64,000 bases of DNA. Source: CAYLYM01 sp964387645 (lineage in GTDB: Bacteria; Calditrichota; Calditrichia; RBG-13-44-9). The position numbers and the translations under genes are program-made. Below the pieces are notes generated by a model. That model worked only from the letters and a program-made list of their open reading frames with translations, was not told the DNA's origin and made no database searches. This document shows, in pieces, positions 9,596 to 19,122 of the stretch. Within the stretch, counting starts at the first letter, position 1, and each line of letters starts with the position of its first letter. The DNA is taken from contig CAYLYM010000001.1 in assembly GCA_964387645.1 (NCBI GenBank), positions 1-64,000 on the forward strand. Reading direction: 5' to 3'.

Positions 9596-10406
9596 TCTTC
9601 AGTGACTCCTTTTTCAAGCTATCTGTAGGAACGATTATGAACACTTCCTCAAGTCGATTAAAATTAACGGCTGGTCTTACTTTTATTTTTTTAAATAGCT
9701 CATAATCACTCTGTTCAACTTCTGCAACTACTCCAATTTTTAATCCGGGCGGATATATCTGGCTCAGCCCCGAAGTAATTACAACCTCACCCTGTTCAAC
9801 CTCAACATCTTTTGGTATATAAAGGAGGTCTAGCCAGACATTACCTCGCCAAACAATAGTACCAACCTCTCTACTGGACTGCAGTCGAGCACTCACTAAT
9901 GAATTCCGGTCTAAAAGTATCTGTGCGATGGATTGATGTTTTTCTGCAATAAAAATTCTTCCCACTAATCCCTGATCTGTAACTACTGCCATATTTTTAT
10001 GAATACCATCTGCCTCTCCTAAATCCAGTATTACCGATCGTACTGCACTTTCCTGTCCGAATCCTATTACTCTTGCCGATTTAACTTCCAGTGGATATTC
10101 GCGCTTAAATTGTAACAGACGCCTTAAACGCATATTTTCAATAAGAACTTCGCGAAGATGCTGATTCTCCAGGGACAATTTCAAGTTTTGTTTTCTCAAA
10201 CGGTTATTCTCTTGCCGCAGATTTTCCCAAATTTTTATCTTCCTTTCTACCACATCTACCCAGCTTACTACTTGTAACACAACAATCCTCAAACCTCTAA
10301 GAATAAATGGGTTATTAAAATTCATCAGGAAAATAGAAACAAATATGTAAAATCCAAGCAGGAAGGCAGTCTGTCGTCTAATAAAAAGTCGGAAAAAGGG
10401 TCGCAT
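9588..10406 (-). CDS. mreC: Rod-shape determining protein MreC
   Basis: MreC is a periplasmic scaffold anchored in the inner membrane that activates PBP2. The 272-residue protein has one N-terminal membrane helix (about 11-30) and a coiled coil (about 55-95, rich in Glu, Arg, Asn and Leu). A beta-rich domain follows, with the typical MreC pattern (SARVIGF, VILDLGEADGIHKNMAVVT, GLVGRI). The gene sits 202 bases downstream of mreB and overlaps mreD. Confidence 0.94.
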   Translation of the reverse strand: MRPFFRLFIRRQTAFLLGFYIFVSIFLMNFNNPFILRGLRIVVLQVVSWVDVVERKIKIWENLRQENNRLRKQNLKLSLENQHLREVLIENMRLRRLLQFKREYPLEVKSARVIGFGQESAVRSVILDLGEADGIHKNMAVVTDQGLVGRIFIAEKHQSIAQILLDRNSLVSARLQSSREVGTIVWRGNVWLDLLYIPKDVEVEQGEVVITSGLSQIYPPGLKIGVVAEVEQSDYELFKKIKVRPAVNFNRLEEVFIIVPTDSLKKESLKIE

Positions 10407-10608
10407 AAGATTCTGGAGTTCAATCAGGTCAATAAAAAGTAAACATTATTAGATATTTCTTATTCACTTAGTTTTTTTCAGAAACCTATAACTATAAACC
10501 AATTCTATAATAATTTTAAAATATGAGGTACAATTATTTAAATTTCAGGTTAAAAAGTTTTTATTTATTACATAAATTTAATAGACATATAGTTTTTAAT
10601 TAATAAAT

Positions 10609-11646
10609 TTAAATTCTTCTCGATTTTAGTAATACCTTATGATACCGGTTGAAGTCATTCAATATTTTTCCAGTGCCTCTTACAACTGAAGTTAAAGGAT
10701 CTTCTGCTACATTGACCGGCAATTGCGTTTCCTTCTGTAACAATTCATCTAATTTCCGAAGCAACGCTCCACCTCCAGTCAAGATAATTCCATGATCAAG
10801 GATATCGGAAGACAATTCTGGAGGAGTTCTTTCCAGGGTAAGTCTAACAGATTCACAAATGGTATTTATAGGATCCATCAAAGCTTCTCGGATTTCAGCA
10901 GAATTTACCTCAACTGTTTTTGGAATTCCATCAATGAGATCGCGACCTTTAACATTTGTTACGATTTCTTCCTCTAACGGCATAACACTGCCAATTTCGC
11001 ATTTTAGACGTTCAACAGTTTTTTCTCCAATCAAAAGATTATAATTTTTTTTGAAATATTGATGTATTGCTTCATTCATTTCATCACCACCAATCCGGAT
11101 AGAAGTATGTAGAACAATACCACCTAAAGATATTACAGCAATTTCAGTTGTACCGCCACCGATGTCTACAATCATATTTCCTATAGGTTTTTCAATATCT
11201 AAACCAATGCCGATTGCCGAGGCCATAGCTTCGGCTACTAACCAAACTTCACGAGCACCCGCCCGTTCAGCACTATCACGAACAGCCCGTTTTTCAACTT
11301 CTGTGATACCTGAAGGTACACATACTACAATTTTTCCAATAGAAATTCGATTCACACTGGCTCTTTTAATAAATTCTCGAATCATCACTTCCGTAGCTTC
11401 AAAATCGGCAATCACACCATCTTTCAGTGGCCTAATAGTTAAAATTTCTTGATGTGTTCTTCCAACCATTTCCTGGGCTTCAGAACCAACCGCTAAAACT
11501 TTTCCACTATTTTCTTCAAAGGCAACAATAGAAGGTTCATTTACAACAATACCTTTGTTCCTCACATAAATCAGAGTATTCGCCGTTCCCAGATCAATGC
11601 CAATATCATTGGAAAGAAATCTGAAAAATCCAAACACCATATTCAC
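10609..11646 (-). CDS. mreB: Rod-shape determining protein MreB
   Basis: MreB is the bacterial actin that guides lateral wall synthesis from the inner face of the membrane. The 345 residues match the family length. The actin-fold nucleotide motifs are present: DLGTANTLIY near the N-terminus, DIGGGTTEIAV in the middle and LTGGGALLRKLDELL near the C-terminus. The start lies only 16 bases downstream of the purH stop, so mreB is probably transcribed with the purine genes. A 202-base gap separates it from mreC. Confidence 0.97.
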   Translation of the reverse strand: MNMVFGFFRFLSNDIGIDLGTANTLIYVRNKGIVVNEPSIVAFEENSGKVLAVGSEAQEMVGRTHQEILTIRPLKDGVIADFEATEVMIREFIKRASVNRISIGKIVVCVPSGITEVEKRAVRDSAERAGAREVWLVAEAMASAIGIGLDIEKPIGNMIVDIGGGTTEIAVISLGGIVLHTSIRIGGDEMNEAIHQYFKKNYNLLIGEKTVERLKCEIGSVMPLEEEIVTNVKGRDLIDGIPKTVEVNSAEIREALMDPINTICESVRLTLERTPPELSSDILDHGIILTGGGALLRKLDELLQKETQLPVNVAEDPLTSVVRGTGKILNDFNRYHKVLLKSRRI

Positions 11647-11662
11647 TCCATTCTTTTAAAAA

Positions 11663-13222
11663 TCAATGTTTAAAATGTCGTACTCCAGTAAATAACATGG
11701 CCATGCCATGTTGAGATGCCGCTTCAATCACTTCATTATCTCTTTTGGAGCCACCAGGTTGAATAACAGCTTGGATTCCAGCTTTTGCTGCTTCATCAAT
11801 ACCATCTCTAAATGGAAAAAAGGCATCGGATGCCATAACAGCTCCTTGTGTATCATGGCCCAATTCTTGCGCTTTCATTCTTGCCAACTTCACCGCATCT
11901 ACCCGTGACATCTGACCGGCTCCTACACCAATCAATTGTTTATTTTTTACAAAAACAATAGCATTTGATTTTACATGTTTCACAATCTTCCAGGCAAAAA
12001 GTAAATCCTCACGCTCGTTCTTTGTAGGTTTTCTCTCAACAACAGATTCCAACCTGTCTGGATCATAATCCATAGTATCAACATCCTGCATCAAGATACA
12101 ACCATTTAAATATTTATATTCTTTTTCACCTTTCCGTTTGTCAAATAATTTACATTTTAATAAACGTAAATTTTTCTTTTTTTGCAAAATCTCAAGAGCA
12201 GTAGAAAAATAATCCGGGGCAATGACACACTCATAAAAAGATTGGTAAATGAGTTCGGCAGTTTCTTTATCAACTATACGATTGAGTGCAATTATTCCAC
12301 CAAAGGCAGAAATAGGGTCTCCAGCTAAAGCTTTACTAAAAGCTTCGGCCAAATTTTCGGCAGCCGCTACACCACAGGGATTAGTATGCTTGATTATTGC
12401 AGCCGATGGTTCCTCAAATTCTGCAATTAAACCATAAGCCGCGGTCACATCAACATAATTATTAAACGACATTTCTTTGCCGTGCAATTGTTCAATCTGA
12501 TAATCCCCACCATTTGCAGAAAAAATCCTGTAAAGTGCAGCTTTTTGATGTGGATTTTCACCGTAGCGCAGATCCTGTTGTTTTAAAAAAAACATACTTA
12601 CCTGTGAAGGTAAATCAGTCTTCTCTATTTGAGACATTAAATAAGAAGAAATCTGTGAATCATAATAGGCAGTGTAAAAAAACGCCTTTGCAGCCATCGA
12701 CCGACTAAAATCAACTGGAATTGATCCGTTATTTTCTTCGAAAAGTTTTAAGAACGTTTCATACTGATCTGGTTGGTATAATAATACCACATGCTCATGG
12801 TTTTTTGCTGCTGCCCTTAGCATTGCCGGTCCACCAATATCTATCAGTTCAATCATTTCTGCTAATGTTTTTCCATCTGTTTGAGTATACCGCAGAAAAG
12901 GATACAGATTGACTACGACCAGATCAATTGGTTGTATGCTTTGCTTAGCTAATTGGTCTAAATGTTTAGGAATTCGACGGGCTAAAATTGCGCCATGAAT
13001 AAAAGGGTGAAGGGTTTTCACTCGACCATCAAGAATTTCTGGAAATCCTGTGATATCTTCTATTCTTGTTACTGGAATCTTATTTTCTAATAAATAAGTG
13101 TAAGTTCCCCCACTGGAAATAATGCTCACACCATTTTCTACTAATTTTGATGAAAGTGGGACAATGCCCGTTTTGTCCCAACAACTTATCAAAGCTCGGC
13201 GAATTTTGATTAAATCGGTCAT
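11663..13222 (-). CDS. purH: Bifunctional AICAR transformylase / IMP cyclohydrolase
   Basis: PurH catalyses the last two steps of de novo IMP synthesis: formylation of AICAR with 10-formyltetrahydrofolate, then ring closure. The 519-residue protein has both domains. The N-terminal cyclohydrolase starts with RRALISCWDKTG and SSGGTYTYL. The transformylase carries the KHTNPCG catalytic motif near 278-284 and the conserved DAFFPFRDG region close to the C-terminus. It is 34 bases downstream of purN and immediately upstream of mreB. Confidence 0.96.
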   Translation of the reverse strand: MTDLIKIRRALISCWDKTGIVPLSSKLVENGVSIISSGGTYTYLLENKIPVTRIEDITGFPEILDGRVKTLHPFIHGAILARRIPKHLDQLAKQSIQPIDLVVVNLYPFLRYTQTDGKTLAEMIELIDIGGPAMLRAAAKNHEHVVLLYQPDQYETFLKLFEENNGSIPVDFSRSMAAKAFFYTAYYDSQISSYLMSQIEKTDLPSQVSMFFLKQQDLRYGENPHQKAALYRIFSANGGDYQIEQLHGKEMSFNNYVDVTAAYGLIAEFEEPSAAIIKHTNPCGVAAAENLAEAFSKALAGDPISAFGGIIALNRIVDKETAELIYQSFYECVIAPDYFSTALEILQKKKNLRLLKCKLFDKRKGEKEYKYLNGCILMQDVDTMDYDPDRLESVVERKPTKNEREDLLFAWKIVKHVKSNAIVFVKNKQLIGVGAGQMSRVDAVKLARMKAQELGHDTQGAVMASDAFFPFRDGIDEAAKAGIQAVIQPGGSKRDNEVIEAASQHGMAMLFTGVRHFKH

Positions 13223-13256
13223 TTTGAATTATCAACAATATATTATTATAAAAAAT

Positions 13257-13892
13257 TTATTTTTTATTAAAAATAACACGGTTTCCAATAACTTGAAAAT
13301 CAGTGGTCAAAATTTTTTTAAGAGCTTCAGAATATAGCTGATGTTCTACCTTCAGAACTGTCGAAGCAATTTCTTCCGGCGAACGGCAAGATTCAATATC
13401 TACTGGACGTTGCATAACAATAGGCCCCCGATCGTACTCATTATTAACAAGATGAACTGTCACACCGCTAACTTTTGCGCCTGATACAAAAACTGCCTCA
13501 TGTACATGCATTCCATACATCCCTTTGCCCCCAAAAGCCGGTAACAATGCTGGATGAATATTGAGAATACGATTGGCATATTTTTCTACCACAATATCAG
13601 GAATCTTCTTTAGGTAACCTGCCAGAACAATCCATTCAATATTGTAATTGTTTAAAACTTCCAATAAAGCTTTACCAAAATCTTCCGACGTATGATATTG
13701 TTTTGGTGGAATTGTGTAAACTGGAATGTCGTTCTCCTTCGCAAATTCAATTGCTCCCGCTTTCGAGTTGTCCGTAATCAAACAACAGACCCTCGCTGGT
13801 ATTTTCCCTTCCTTTATACTATGAAAAATTTTTTTAAAATTGCTACCCCGTCCTGAGGCAAAAACAGCAATATTCTTCACAAATTCTCCCAT
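13257..13892 (-). CDS. purN: Phosphoribosylglycinamide formyltransferase
   Basis: PurN transfers a formyl group from 10-formyltetrahydrofolate to GAR in purine biosynthesis. The 211-residue sequence has FASGRGSNFKKI at the N-terminus for phosphate binding, ILNIHPALLPAFGGKGMYG with the catalytic His, and VHLVNNEYDRGPIV with the conserved Asp. It heads the run purN-purH-mreB, with 111 bases to the preceding gene, where a promoter could lie. Confidence 0.95.
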   Translation of the reverse strand: MGEFVKNIAVFASGRGSNFKKIFHSIKEGKIPARVCCLITDNSKAGAIEFAKENDIPVYTIPPKQYHTSEDFGKALLEVLNNYNIEWIVLAGYLKKIPDIVVEKYANRILNIHPALLPAFGGKGMYGMHVHEAVFVSGAKVSGVTVHLVNNEYDRGPIVMQRPVDIESCRSPEEIASTVLKVEHQLYSEALKKILTTDFQVIGNRVIFNKK

Positions 13893-14003
13893 AATTTAAC
13901 CGTTAAATATAATATTCTAATCATAATGTGTCAAATGTAAATGTATCTGGAATTAATGCTTACACATACTTCTTAATAAAAAGATTTAATTTAAGAACTT
14001 TAT

Positions 14004-14903
14004 CTATAATTTCCATCTAATTCGAATTGGATTAGTTTCCAACTCTCCTTGAACACCCACAGGTAACGGGCACATTTCCATAAAATGACCATAGGGGAAA
14101 TCCAAAACAACAGGTATGTTTCTAGGAAAAAGATATTCTATCTCTGACCAGATATTGAGAATATCTCCATTATGTAAAAACTTCCCTAATATTAACCCGG
14201 AAACCTTGTTTAGAAACCCAGCCAATTTCAATTGAACTAATGACCTTTCAATTTTATAGATTGGTTCGTTAACATCTTCTAAAAATAATACTACCTCATT
14301 TAACTCAGGGAAATAAGGAGTTCCAAGAAGAGTATTGATTATTGAAAGTGTTCCACCGATAAGAACTCCTTTAGCTGTACCATTTCGCACGATCCTGACT
14401 TTTTCTGTTTCCAAATCCGCACAATCTATGCTAACTCTTTTCCCAGTCAGCATTTCCAGAAAGAGATTGATGTAAGGATTTTTTTCATGGAATTGGCTGA
14501 TCAGAGTAGGCCCAGAGATACTCCCTAAACCTGTTTTTTTCAACAAGGCCCACTGAAGAGCGGTTACATCACTGAATCCCACTAAAAGTTTTTTTGAATT
14601 ATTCCATTTTCTAAAATTAATTTCAGTTAGTAATTGGCTACTACCTGCTCCACCTCTAACCGCAAAGAGTATAGACACTTCGGGATCTTCAAGGAAGCGA
14701 TGAATATCAGCTATACGGTCACGTACACTTCCAGAATAGAATCTAAACCGTCCAAACAGATGTGGGGCTAATTTAATCTTAAAACCCTTGCCCTCTAGAA
14801 GAGCAACACTTTTTTCTATTTGATCTTTATTTATAAAGCCAGCGGGAGCAATTAAGCCAATACATTTTTCCGTTTTTAATGAATGGTGAACAGGCAACAT
14901 CAC
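14004..14903 (-). CDS. LD-carboxypeptidase family protein (peptidase S66)
   Basis: Members cleave the terminal D-alanine from murein tetrapeptides during cell-wall recycling, or detoxify microcin-like compounds. The 299-residue protein has the N-terminal GLIAPAG motif and the nucleophile region RGGAGSSQLL, with the likely catalytic Ser at 88; the position before the Gly-Ser pair is Ala where Tyr is common. Further motifs are LFLEDVNEPIYKIERSL with the catalytic Glu and a C-terminal PYGH with the catalytic His. It is the last gene of a four-gene operon and starts 4 bases after the ROK kinase stop, consistent with recycling of wall-derived peptides and sugars. Confidence 0.87.
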   Translation of the reverse strand: MMLPVHHSLKTEKCIGLIAPAGFINKDQIEKSVALLEGKGFKIKLAPHLFGRFRFYSGSVRDRIADIHRFLEDPEVSILFAVRGGAGSSQLLTEINFRKWNNSKKLLVGFSDVTALQWALLKKTGLGSISGPTLISQFHEKNPYINLFLEMLTGKRVSIDCADLETEKVRIVRNGTAKGVLIGGTLSIINTLLGTPYFPELNEVVLFLEDVNEPIYKIERSLVQLKLAGFLNKVSGLILGKFLHNGDILNIWSEIEYLFPRNIPVVLDFPYGHFMEMCPLPVGVQGELETNPIRIRWKL

Positions 14904-14907
14904 AAAT

Positions 14908-15843
14908 TTATACCAATATTTTCAAAGCCAACGCAGCTGCTCCTAAAAGACCAGCCTTATTTCCTAATAAAGCAGCTTTGATTTGTACATTCTCCCGACT
15001 ATTTTCCATAGACCGCTGTTTAGCAGCTTTATCGATTTTTTGAATATATTCCTCACCAGCTTCACTTAATCCACCACCTACAATAATAAGTTCGGGATTA
15101 AAAATATTAATGATACTTGCCAATCCGGCCCCTACATATTCAGCATTTCGATCAATAGCCTGTTGTGCCAGCGATTCGCCTTCTTTCGCTCGATCAAAGA
15201 TTTCTCTGGCATCTCTAACAAAATTATCAGGATTAGTCTCATTATAATCTTGAATTAGTGCATTTGCTGAACCATATCTTTCCCAACAACCTCTTCCACC
15301 ACAGTTGCATGGTCGCCCATCATAAGCGATGGTAATGTGTCCTAACTCTGCACCTGCATAAAAAGGACCGCGATAAATTTCCTTATTCAGAATAATTCCC
15401 CCTCCAATACCAGTTCCCAGAGTTATGCAAATTACATAAGATTTACCTCTTCCTGCACCGTAAACAAATTCCCCATAGGCCATTACATTAGCGTCATTAT
15501 CCACAAATACTGGTAGATCAAACCGCGATTTTACAAAATCAGCAATAGCAACATCGCGCCAATATTTAAAATTGGGCGTTCCCCCTTTTAAGTAACCCCG
15601 CTGGACATCAACACATCCTGGAGTACCTATACCGATAGCTGAGATAGAGAGGTTTTCTTGCCTGGCAAATTCTAATGCTCGATTAATTAAATCTGCAAGA
15701 TTGTTTAAAATTATCTCATTCGGTGCATCGGAGGGGGAAACCACTTGATCTTGTTGAATTAAATCTCCCTTTTCTGAACAAATACCATATTTGATAGCCG
15801 TACCTCCAATATCAATTCCAATAGCATATCGTAATTTTTTCAT
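14908..15843 (-). CDS. ROK family sugar kinase (glucokinase-like)
   Basis: ROK kinases phosphorylate glucose, N-acetylglucosamine, N-acetylmannosamine or related sugars in the cytoplasm. The 311-residue protein has DIGGTAIKYGI at the N-terminus (ATP phosphate loop), the catalytic Asp in FVDNDANVMAYGE, LGTGIGGGII, and GHITI followed by the zinc-binding CNCGGRGCWE cluster, and no DNA-binding domain, so it is an enzyme rather than a repressor. Its start overlaps the preceding gene by 4 bases. Operon company (GlmU-like, LD-carboxypeptidase) suggests an amino-sugar substrate, but glucose is equally possible from sequence alone. Confidence 0.9.
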   Translation of the reverse strand: MKKLRYAIGIDIGGTAIKYGICSEKGDLIQQDQVVSPSDAPNEIILNNLADLINRALEFARQENLSISAIGIGTPGCVDVQRGYLKGGTPNFKYWRDVAIADFVKSRFDLPVFVDNDANVMAYGEFVYGAGRGKSYVICITLGTGIGGGIILNKEIYRGPFYAGAELGHITIAYDGRPCNCGGRGCWERYGSANALIQDYNETNPDNFVRDAREIFDRAKEGESLAQQAIDRNAEYVGAGLASIINIFNPELIIVGGGLSEAGEEYIQKIDKAAKQRSMENSRENVQIKAALLGNKAGLLGAAALALKILV

Positions 15844-17087
15844 CTTACTCTCACCCGATTTTCAATTTTTTCTGCCAGATTCTTAACAGCTTTAAATAAT
15901 TCAAAATCCTTTTCAGTAAAATCAATATTCCGTCGTTTCATCATTCTTTCAGCCACCTCAACAGCTTTTTCAAACTGAAATTCACGTAAACCTCCACTAC
16001 CACCCCAGGAAAAAGATGGGATAAATTTTGGAGGAAAACCTGAACCATAAACGTTACAATTTACTCCAACAATCGTTCCAGTATTAAACATAGTATTAAT
16101 TGCCGTTTTTGAATGGTCTCCCATAATTAAACCAAGAAATTGTTTACCAGTAGCCACCGGATACCCATTTAAAAAAACTGTTATTTCTCCATAATTATTT
16201 TTTAAATCAGAATTATTTGTATCGGCACCAATATTTACCCATGATCCTAAATAGGAATGTCCTAAAAATCCTTCATGTTGTTTATTTGAATATCCCTGAA
16301 TAATACAATTCTCTATTTCGCCACCAACTTTACAAACAGGACCTATACTGGTATTTTCATAAATCTTTGCTCCAACCTTAACCACACTATTTTTACCAAT
16401 AAAAAGAGGTCCTTCTAAAAAAACATTTGGCATAATCTTGACACCCTCATCAATCAATACAGGACCATCTTCTGCATTAATCACCGTCCCAGGCATTATT
16501 CGTGCTCCCTGTCCAACATAAATTTGATCCTCATTCATAAGGCTTACCCGTGGATCAATCTTTCCTTTTTTCAAGCCCAATAATCCCATTAATGTAAAAT
16601 CCGAGTAGAGCTCATTCCCATTTTCCTCAACTAAATGCCAAGGATAATTGATCAATTTTGCAGAATGTTCACTAAATGATAGATCATTCAGTACATTTTC
16701 TGATAATAAAATTCCATCATTGATATAATCTTTTAACGACTTCCCTGAAATTTTAAAAGCCACAATCTGTTCATCACAGACAAGAGCCTGATTTGTATCG
16801 AGCCCCATTATTGTTTCTTTATCAGCATGACGAATCAACAACCTTCCATTTAGAAAAAGAATTTCATTTAGATTATCAAAGTGAATAATCCCTTGATGAT
16901 TCAAGCAATTGTCTGCCAGATATTTTCTACACAGGAATTGTAATTTGTATCCTGGAAAATGAAGTTTTATTTTTTCATATAAGCTCAAAGCTCCACATCG
17001 AAGTTCCCAAACAGGGCGAAAATAAACCAGTGGTAATAGATTTTTATATCCTTCATCTTCAAAAATAACTATTTCCATTTTTATCAT
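15840..17087 (-). CDS. GlmU-like sugar nucleotidyltransferase
   Basis: This 415-residue protein has an N-terminal part resembling a reduced nucleotidyltransferase domain (FEDEGYKNLLPLVYFRPVWELRCG). Its C-terminal left-handed beta-helix of hexapeptide repeats (about 185-330; for example VFLEGPLFIGKNSVVKVGA) ends in the GDHSKTAINTMFNTGT segment. This is the layout of the GlmU-like putative nucleotidyltransferases widespread in Bacteroidota and relatives, which are shorter than GlmU and lack a clear GxGTRM pyrophosphorylase loop, as here. True activity is unknown. It overlaps the TonB-family gene by 4 bases at its start and the kinase by 4 at its end. An ATG three codons further in is an alternative start. 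Confidence 0.83.
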   Translation of the reverse strand: MIKMEIVIFEDEGYKNLLPLVYFRPVWELRCGALSLYEKIKLHFPGYKLQFLCRKYLADNCLNHQGIIHFDNLNEILFLNGRLLIRHADKETIMGLDTNQALVCDEQIVAFKISGKSLKDYINDGILLSENVLNDLSFSEHSAKLINYPWHLVEENGNELYSDFTLMGLLGLKKGKIDPRVSLMNEDQIYVGQGARIMPGTVINAEDGPVLIDEGVKIMPNVFLEGPLFIGKNSVVKVGAKIYENTSIGPVCKVGGEIENCIIQGYSNKQHEGFLGHSYLGSWVNIGADTNNSDLKNNYGEITVFLNGYPVATGKQFLGLIMGDHSKTAINTMFNTGTIVGVNCNVYGSGFPPKFIPSFSWGGSGGLREFQFEKAVEVAERMMKRRNIDFTEKDFELFKAVKNLAEKIENRVRVR

Positions 17088-17686
17088 CCGTTTATATTAA
17101 ATTTATATACTTTCTCGACCCAACTACAAACGGGCTTATCATTTACTCTAGCTGGTGTCCACAAACTCTTTTTTGCAGCTTGAATAGCTCTTTCCAGGCA
17201 TTTCTCAGAACCAGTACTATTTTGTAATACCTCAACAGATTCAATTTTCCCTTTCTCATTCACAAGTAATAATAAACTTACATATCCCCTACAGGACATC
17301 TCAGAAATATCAGGATACACCTCTAATAAAGGTCTGGCAGGAACCTCTACAGGAACTCCCCCAGCACCTTCTTCCCCAAATTGTACTCCAGGGATCTCAT
17401 TTAAAATAATTTCATCAGGTAATTCTGCATTTTCAACAGCGACGGGTAATCCACTCAACGGTCGGCGAGGTGGTAATGGTCGACCTCTCTTCTTCTGTTC
17501 TGTCTGGGGAATGTCGCTCACATAGATCTCAATATTTATTTTTCCACGAAAATTATAAGATATTTTATTAAATCGAGGAAATATGTAGAAAATTAATGTT
17601 ATTAAAGATAAACTTATTAACAAAGTAACTCGAAAAACATTCTGATAATACACTTTTTTTTCTTTACCTGACAACATAAAATTCAA
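17084..17686 (-). CDS. TonB-family energy transducer-like protein
   Basis: The 200-residue protein has an N-terminal membrane anchor (about 16-37), a proline-rich linker (about 67-80) and a C-terminal TonB-like domain with GYVSLLLLVNEKGKIESVEVL and a helix-strand ending in a W-T-P-A motif. TonB proteins carry proton-motive force to outer-membrane receptors. The segment DIPQTEQ is shared with the second TonB of this window (18459-19112), so the two are paralogues. It heads an operon with sugar and murein recycling genes instead of exb genes, which suggests service to a particular outer-membrane importer. The domain has two extra Cys residues near GSEKCLE and PVCSW. Confidence 0.8.
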   Translation of the reverse strand: MNFMLSGKEKKVYYQNVFRVTLLISLSLITLIFYIFPRFNKISYNFRGKINIEIYVSDIPQTEQKKRGRPLPPRRPLSGLPVAVENAELPDEIILNEIPGVQFGEEGAGGVPVEVPARPLLEVYPDISEMSCRGYVSLLLLVNEKGKIESVEVLQNSTGSEKCLERAIQAAKKSLWTPARVNDKPVCSWVEKVYKFNING

Positions 17687-18407
17687 AATAAAATTAATAA
17701 TTTTTTAAGTAAATTCTTATTTTAATTAATATCATTACTTCTAATAACTTAAATTTTTTTTATTTATTTAATTTAAAAAATACCCATCTAAATACAATAA
17801 AATTAATTTAAATCATCATTTTTTTAAAGCGAATTTGTAAAAAAGACTAAAATTATTTCATACAAATTCCTTAAATATCAAACCAAATTAACTCTTGTTC
17901 GACCCAATTGATTATCCTACGAAATATATATTAAACAAGATATGAATAATTTTACTTTTTACTTTTTAAAACAACAACTTAATATGAATATTTTTTATTA
18001 AAAACGTTATGATCACAATAATAAATATGAAAAATCCATTAAATGTAACTAATCTAAGGTTTATTTGATATAAAAAACATTAATAAAATTTTATGGTTAT
18101 AATTGATCTTAATTCATATTTTTCTCATTTTTTATAATACTTAACTCTTGTTAAGTTGCTTCATTCAGATGTTCTTATTTTTGTTGAGTCAGTTTTGTCA
18201 AAAAAGCGATTATTAGAATGAACTTTTGTCTGAGATTAATCAGATATTGTAAGACAAACAAAGTGTAAAATCATATTTTACACAAATTTAATAATAAACT
18301 ATTATTATACAAATTCTTAAATTATTTTTTATAAAGCAGATCCTAAAATGGAGATAAATTGAACGAGAGGAATTTTTGAAACATGTTCAAAAGATAATAT
18401 ATAAACA
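17687..18407. other. Long AT-rich intergenic region
   Basis: No coding frame of any quality is visible in these roughly 720 bases between the tonB terminator and the next operon. A short perfect hairpin, ACTTAAC/GTTAAGT with a 4-base loop, lies at 18139-18156. The region presumably holds the promoter of the TonB-GlmU-like-ROK-LD-carboxypeptidase operon near 17690-17800, but I cannot assign boxes with confidence. Confidence 0.5.
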
Positions 18408-18438
18408 AAAAGCAGTGTTCATAATGAACACTGCTTTT
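18408..18438 (-). terminator. Rho-independent terminator of the exb-tonB operon
   Basis: A perfect 14-base-pair inverted repeat (18408-18421 and 18425-18438) with a 3-base loop contains AGCAGTGTTCA and its complement, with A and T runs on both outer sides. It lies 20 bases past the tonB stop. The symmetric flanks could let it act in both directions. Confidence 0.9.
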
Positions 18439-18458
18439 TATTCAAAACAATCCAACTA

Positions 18459-19112
18459 CTATTTTTTCAATCGGAAAGTAAATGGAATTGTCATCCATAC
18501 TTTCACATATCGATCGCGCTGCTTTCCGGGTTTAAACTTAAACTGTTTAGCCGCCGCAACAGCCGCCTCATCTAACATTGGATGAGATTTCACTACTTCC
18601 ACTTTTTCCACATCACCTTTAGTCCCAATCAAGACTTTAACCACAACCATTCCTTCGATTCCTGCCTTTCTAGCTAGTTCGGGATAAACAGGTTCTACAC
18701 GCTTAATAACTTCTGGTTTTTCTGATAAAGCATAAAATTCCACAATCGGTTCTTCTTCTTCTTCAGGTGGAGGAGGTGGCGGCGCTTCTTCTCCTACCGG
18801 CTGTGTAAAATCAATTTCAGTTTCCTCAATAGTTAATTCATCTGGAATATCCTCGTCCTCTGAAGCCACCGGAATTGCCGGACGAGCCGGGGGAGGTGGA
18901 CGATTGATTTGTTCTGTTTGAGGGATATCCACTGTCTCAATTTTAATATCCACCTTTTTTTCTAATTTGTACTCCGGCTCAAATTTTTTAAATGAATAAA
19001 AAACACCTATTAAAATAACCAGTGCTATTATTAACGAGGCTTCCAGAATCTTTCGGTACTTGAGTTTCAAATCCACATCCGGATTTTTGTAAATAAGTTG
19101 GTATTTTGCCAT
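18459..19112 (-). CDS. tonB: Energy transducer TonB
   Basis: TonB spans the periplasm and passes energy from ExbBD to outer-membrane receptors. The protein (217 residues from the ATG at 19112) has a cytoplasmic start, a membrane helix (about 28-47), and the DIPQTEQ motif shared with the other TonB here. A Pro/Glu-rich linker with PPPPARPA and a run of six Pro follows, then the TonB C-terminal domain (about 125-217) with EPVYPELARKAGIEGMVVVKV. I chose 19112 because a GAGG motif sits 8 bases upstream; a GTG at 19121 is possible. It ends the operon exbB-exbD-exbD-tonB. Confidence 0.93.
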   Translation of the reverse strand: MAKYQLIYKNPDVDLKLKYRKILEASLIIALVILIGVFYSFKKFEPEYKLEKKVDIKIETVDIPQTEQINRPPPPARPAIPVASEDEDIPDELTIEETEIDFTQPVGEEAPPPPPPEEEEEPIVEFYALSEKPEVIKRVEPVYPELARKAGIEGMVVVKVLIGTKGDVEKVEVVKSHPMLDEAAVAAAKQFKFKPGKQRDRYVKVWMTIPFTFRLKK

Positions 19113-19122
19113 AAGCCTCACC

